A DNA stretch of 9,128 bases, taken from assembly GCA_002708145.1 (NCBI GenBank), contig PAOV01000044.1, forward strand, positions 1 to 9,128, in the 5' to 3' direction. Every line of letters starts with the position of its first letter. Position 1 is the stretch's first letter. Shown here in pieces: positions 5,903 through 9,128 of the stretch. The stretch comes from Chloroflexota bacterium (GTDB lineage: Bacteria > Chloroflexota > Dehalococcoidia > Lucifugimonadales > Lucifugimonadaceae). A model generated the notes under the pieces. The model was given only the letters and a program-made list of their open reading frames with translations, was not told the origin of the DNA and did not search any database. The translations under genes and the position numbers were made by a program.

Positions 5903-7561
5903 TTATTGATTTAAGATGTATTTTTGAAACTTTTCATAATTAATTTCAAAGACTTTAACATGGAATTTTTTGAAACCTTGTTCATTTGAATCAAATACTT
6001 TTTCTAAATATGGATACATGTCTTCATTATCATAAACATCATCTAAGTATTCAAAATGATATGAGCCATCACCTGGAATTGCAATGTATTTCAAGCCAAA
6101 AGTTTTTCCATTATTTATCATATCCTCAATATCTTTTCCATAAATACTGATTTGTACCCATTTTCCTGGTTCATATTGATCTGGATGAGGATCCTTTATT
6201 CTACTTGATTTATAATTTTTGAATATGTTTGGATCTTCAGTAATTGAGATGTTTCTTGTATAATCTGCAGTTCCTTCTTCGGCAAACATTCTTCCATCTA
6301 ATTCATTAACTAGAAATTTTGCGTATTCAATTTTTTCATTTTCTTTTTCTAAGTCAATTGGACCATAACCATATTTTCCTATTCCAACGGTAAATAATGT
6401 TGAAAGAATAACTACTAACGATAGAATAATCAGTAATGAAATTCTTTTTTGGTTTTTTGAGAATGAAAATGTGCTAAAACCATATTCAATTAATCGTTGT
6501 ATGGGCAACACCGCAAAAATTATTAAAAATGGATATAGCGGATAAAGGAATCTTCTTTCGTTTATAACTGCAAAAGGAATGAGTAATACGCCAATCATAG
6601 TAAGCATTATTATCCAATTTGCTCGAGTGTAGTGATGATTTTGTGCTACAGGTCTTAGAGCAAAGATTAATCCAAATATCAATAGAATGAATAGATATGG
6701 AAAAGAGATTTTTGTCAAGCCTTCAAAAATATTACTAGTTCCTCCAACAAGAAATTTATCAAAAAATTGACCAATTCCTCTTTTTTCTATATACTGAAGT
6801 GCACCGCCATCGGTTTTTTGTATATTTTTTGCAAAAACCATCGAGTATTCGTCTACAAAAATACTATCGCCATATGTCATATAGAAAAATTCACCATACT
6901 GTGCATTTCTTTGTAGAAACATTGGTGATACAACTATTAGGAAAACTAATGCACATATCATAAAATTTCTAATCGAGTTTTTAGAACGCCGTAAATTTAC
7001 TAAGTAAATTATGCATAATGATAGAAATAGGATAGCCCCTTCTAATCTAACCCACCAAACAAAACCAGCAAAGATAAATCCTATAATTGCAATTCTTGAA
7101 TTTTTATTTAGAATGAAAAAGAATGAACAGATGTATAATAAAATGAATAAAGGTTCGGACAGACCTTGGGCAGAAATATAGTTAAGATGTGGTTCAAATG
7201 CAAATAATACAGTACCGACTAGAGAATATTTTTCATTAAAGAATTTCCTAAGTAAAGCATACATTGGAAAAATTGTGAAAACAGAAATTCCAAGGCTTAG
7301 AGTTCTCATCAAATTAGAATAATCTAAAAAATTTTCAGAATTTACTAGTGACATGAATGGTGAAGCAAAAAGTGGCCATCCAGGATTCTTTTTTGGTGGT
7401 ACAAAAAAATCACCCTCACTATACTGCAAAGAATCTAGAGTGTATCCTAAATTATCAAATTGCACAGGAAGAGAAAATTCTACAGTATAAAGTTTCAATG
7501 GGATTGCAATTAGGGATATAGTTATTAACAAAATTATTACTTGTTTTTTTGTAAAATTCAT
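5903..7561 (-). CDS. Second GT-C-type polytopic membrane glycosyltransferase
   Basis: This 552-residue protein opens with a transmembrane span (about 7-25) and a first outer loop, LPVQFDNLGYTLDSLQYSEGD, holding Asp36 and Asp43, candidate GT-C catalytic acids. AFEPHLNYISAQGLSEPLF at about 121-139 is a characteristic stretch of archaeal/bacterial PMT-like transferases, in which the acidic residue after the fourth or fifth strand and the SEPLF turn are conserved. About ten further spans extend to roughly residue 400 (LLIILSLVVILSTLFTV). The final 150 residues are hydrophilic, likely extracytoplasmic, and unrecognised. The ATG at 7561-7559 follows the preceding glycosyltransferase stop by one base, so the two are co-translated. 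The product is thought to move a sugar from a lipid-phosphate carrier onto an outside acceptor. It is organised like the 1895-3655 protein but is clearly a different sequence. Confidence 0.75.
   Translation of the reverse strand: MNFTKKQVIILLITISLIAIPLKLYTVEFSLPVQFDNLGYTLDSLQYSEGDFFVPPKKNPGWPLFASPFMSLVNSENFLDYSNLMRTLSLGISVFTIFPMYALLRKFFNEKYSLVGTVLFAFEPHLNYISAQGLSEPLFILLYICSFFFILNKNSRIAIIGFIFAGFVWWVRLEGAILFLSLCIIYLVNLRRSKNSIRNFMICALVFLIVVSPMFLQRNAQYGEFFYMTYGDSIFVDEYSMVFAKNIQKTDGGALQYIEKRGIGQFFDKFLVGGTSNIFEGLTKISFPYLFILLIFGLIFALRPVAQNHHYTRANWIIMLTMIGVLLIPFAVINERRFLYPLYPFLIIFAVLPIQRLIEYGFSTFSFSKNQKRISLLIILSLVVILSTLFTVGIGKYGYGPIDLEKENEKIEYAKFLVNELDGRMFAEEGTADYTRNISITEDPNIFKNYKSSRIKDPHPDQYEPGKWVQISIYGKDIEDMINNGKTFGLKYIAIPGDGSYHFEYLDDVYDNEDMYPYLEKVFDSNEQGFKKFHVKVFEINYEKFQKYILNQ
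5921..5934 (+). terminator. T-tract candidate terminator for the aminotransferase/SDR operon
   Basis: TTTTTGAAACTTTT lies 21 bases after the SDR stop and within the 3' end of the convergent membrane-protein gene. Two short T runs close together are a plausible archaeal terminator, weaker than the T-rich tract serving the opposite strand. Confidence 0.3.
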
Positions 7562-7562
7562 C

Positions 7563-8234
7563 TTAATTCCAAAAGATCATTTCTTTAAAAATTTGCTTGC
7601 TTAACATATAACCTGTTTCTAATGGTCTCATTTTTGCAGTACCACCTATTCTTTTTGGTTCTATGCCATCAATTTCAGCTATCTTAAGATTAAATTTACA
7701 AGATTTTATACTCATTTGCTGTTCAAGAGTTAAAAATTCTCCATCTAAATTAATATTTTTAAAAATTTCTTTTTTAACAATTTTAAAGCCAAATAATGCA
7801 TCAGATAACTTACCACCAAAAAACATGTTTACAAGAAATGTAAACATCCTATTACCAAATGCAGTTATTGCATTATCATCATCACTTCTGCCATTTTTTC
7901 CAAAACGGGAAATTTGTACTATATCATAATCTCCTTCATCCATTTTTTTAATTAGTTTAGGAATATAATCAGAAATTGCATTTCCATCAGGACTAAAAAA
8001 CAATATATTATTTGAAGATGCTATTTCAACACCATGCCTATATGCATCACCTAAACCCTTTCCTCTTTGTTGAATTACTTTAAAACCTAATTCAGTTGCA
8101 GCGTCAATTGTTCCGTCAGTAGAACCACCATCAATTACTAACCATTCTTGTGCCCAATCTTTATCAATTTTAGGAAGAATCTCTTTTACTCCAATGATTT
8201 CATTTTTCGTTGGTATAATTACTGTTGTTGACAT
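7563..8234 (-). CDS. Family 2 glycosyltransferase, DPM1-like, with SPDGN in place of DxD
   Basis: This 223-residue protein has TTVIIPTKNEIIGV at 3-16 (first GT2 strand) and WLVIDGGSTDGT at 31-42 (nucleotide-binding DGGSTDGT). RGKGLGDAYRHG at 57-68 is typical of the dolichyl-phosphate sugar synthase and UDP-sugar:lipid branch. Where the metal-binding DxD is expected it has FFSPDGN at 79-85, so only Asp83 is kept. DALFGFKIVKK, near the middle, matches the GFR/K acceptor motif. No membrane span is evident. It probably loads a sugar on a polyprenyl phosphate at the inner face of the membrane. The ATG at 8234-8232 lies 9 bases after the dehydratase stop, and its own stop lies 1 base before the GT-C start, so it sits in the middle of a three-gene operon and is best read as donor-maker for that GT-C. 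Confidence 0.82.
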   Translation of the reverse strand: MSTTVIIPTKNEIIGVKEILPKIDKDWAQEWLVIDGGSTDGTIDAATELGFKVIQQRGKGLGDAYRHGVEIASSNNILFFSPDGNAISDYIPKLIKKMDEGDYDIVQISRFGKNGRSDDDNAITAFGNRMFTFLVNMFFGGKLSDALFGFKIVKKEIFKNINLDGEFLTLEQQMSIKSCKFNLKIAEIDGIEPKRIGGTAKMRPLETGYMLSKQIFKEMIFWN

Positions 8235-8243
8235 TTTGATAAT

Positions 8244-9128
8244 TTAATTTTTGTAATACCATCTCTTAAATGGTGCACTAAATTTAATTTGATTTTTTTC
8301 TGCCCATTTGTATGTTTGAGATAATCCTTTATCAATAGAGATTTTTGGTTTCCATTTTAAAATTTTTAATGCTTTATTGTTGTTACAGATAAGTCTGTTT
8401 ACATCATATGGACGTTCTCTACTTTCATCATATCTAATCTTAATTTTTCTTTTTGATAATTTTATAATCTTAGACGCAAGATCTTTAATCATAATTTCAT
8501 TTCCGGAACCAACATTGATTATTTCACCGATGGCTTTTTTTTCTTGCAGAGCTTTTATCATTCCATTTGCGGTATCTTCAACAAAAGTAAAATCACGAGA
8601 ACTTGAAACATTACCTAATGATAATTCGCTAGTGCCTTTAAGAATCTGATTTGTGATTTCAGGTATTATGTATGGTTCAGTAAATCTAGGACCATACGAG
8701 TTAAAGGGTCTAATTACAACAACTGGAAAACCATTTTCTTTATGTAAAGTAAATGCGGCTCTATCACCAGCTAATTTACTAACAGCGTATGTTGAATGAG
8801 GTGTTGTAGGATGATTTTCATCCATAGGAACAAATTGAGCAGAACCATAAACTTCACTGGTCGAGATATGTACAAATGTTTCAACAGTTTTACTTTTTAT
8901 TGCATTCCATAGCATGTTAACGCTACCATTTGTATTTACATCAAAGAAATCACCTGGATAAAAGAATGAGTCTGGGATAAATGGTAATGCAGCTAGATGA
9001 ATTACGCCTTCTTGATTTTTTAAAGCCTTCTTAACTACCGTTTGATCTCTTATGTCTCCTTTTATTATTTTCAGATGTTTTGACTTAGGAAGATAATTTT
9101 TCTTTCCTGATGAAAAATTATCCAAAAC
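8244..9128 (-). CDS. NDP-sugar 4,6-dehydratase/epimerase (extended SDR), N terminus outside window
   Basis: The frame enters from the right edge reading VLDNFSSGKKNYL, the end of the second Rossmann strand of GalE/RmlB-type enzymes, so about 30 N-terminal residues with the GxxGxxG motif are missing. The TTG at 9125 is an internal Leu codon, not a start. Counting from that Leu as 1: GDIRD at 23-27, VIHLAALP at 41-48, ISTSEVYG at 87-94, STYAVSK at 111-117 (Tyr113, Lys117), RPFNSYGPR near 139, and SRDFTFVED near 175. The T89-S-E91 triad is the signature of 4,6-dehydratases (TSE or TDE), whereas simple 4-epimerases usually have a serine-rich version without the Glu. The overall string resembles LegB-like and related GDP/UDP-sugar dehydratases. 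It heads the downstream glycosyltransferase pair and probably supplies their 4-keto-6-deoxy sugar precursor. Confidence 0.82.
   Translation of the reverse strand, partial: VLDNFSSGKKNYLPKSKHLKIIKGDIRDQTVVKKALKNQEGVIHLAALPFIPDSFFYPGDFFDVNTNGSVNMLWNAIKSKTVETFVHISTSEVYGSAQFVPMDENHPTTPHSTYAVSKLAGDRAAFTLHKENGFPVVVIRPFNSYGPRFTEPYIIPEITNQILKGTSELSLGNVSSSRDFTFVEDTANGMIKALQEKKAIGEIINVGSGNEIMIKDLASKIIKLSKRKIKIRYDESRERPYDVNRLICNNNKALKILKWKPKISIDKGLSQTYKWAEKNQIKFSAPFKRWYYKN

Noticed and set aside
9123..9125. TTG near the right edge as the start of the sugar dehydratase
   Set aside because: The frame continues to the window edge as Val-Leu-Asp-Asn, the second strand of the Rossmann fold, and the glycine motif must lie beyond; the gene is truncated by the window.
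1..9128. Mobile element, CRISPR array, tRNA or phage defence system
   Set aside because: No transposase, terminal inverted repeats, regularly spaced repeats, cloverleaf or defence-type domains were seen; the only repeat is the promoter-linked pair.

Overview
The window looks like chromosome of a marine ammonia-oxidising archaeon (Nitrososphaerota/Thaumarchaeota, Nitrosopumilus-like). This is an inference from several things seen together: strongly A+T-rich sequence, AGA and ATA as everyday codons, tightly packed genes, T-run terminators, no convincing Shine-Dalgarno sites, and TATA-like boxes centred about 24-26 bases before first-in-operon start codons, which indicates leaderless mRNAs. No tRNA, rRNA, insertion sequence, CRISPR array or phage gene is visible, and no stretch above 300 bases lacks a gene.

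The content is a surface-glycan or glycoprotein biosynthesis locus. Left edge (minus strand): an RmlD-like NDP-sugar reductase that runs off the window, preceded in the same operon by an RmlC-like cupin. A divergent promoter region (about 1002-1090) separates these from a plus-strand series: a DPM1-like family 2 glycosyltransferase, a large multi-span GT-C-type membrane protein, then a class III aminotransferase overlapping an SDR oxidoreductase by 4 bases. The plus-strand series meets, with only 2 bases between stop codons, a minus-strand operon. In transcription order that operon carries an NDP-sugar 4,6-dehydratase/epimerase (N terminus beyond the window), a second DPM1-like glycosyltransferase and a second GT-C-type membrane protein.

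The working picture, which is inference, is this. The soluble dehydratase, cupin, reductase and aminotransferase/SDR pair make modified sugars or a sugar substituent. The two family 2 transferases charge a polyprenyl phosphate carrier or extend a lipid-linked glycan. The two GT-C proteins use lipid-phosphate sugars on the outer face of the membrane. The locus therefore holds two parallel GT2 plus GT-C modules pointing at each other with the aminotransferase/SDR pair between them.

The points most worth a second look are: a 35-base promoter segment present twice with only transition differences; an 8-codon reading frame whose stop overlaps the start of the first GT-C gene; an aminotransferase in which the usual aromatic-His pair before Gly-Arg-Thr reads Met-Gln; and the paired GT2/GT-C architecture.
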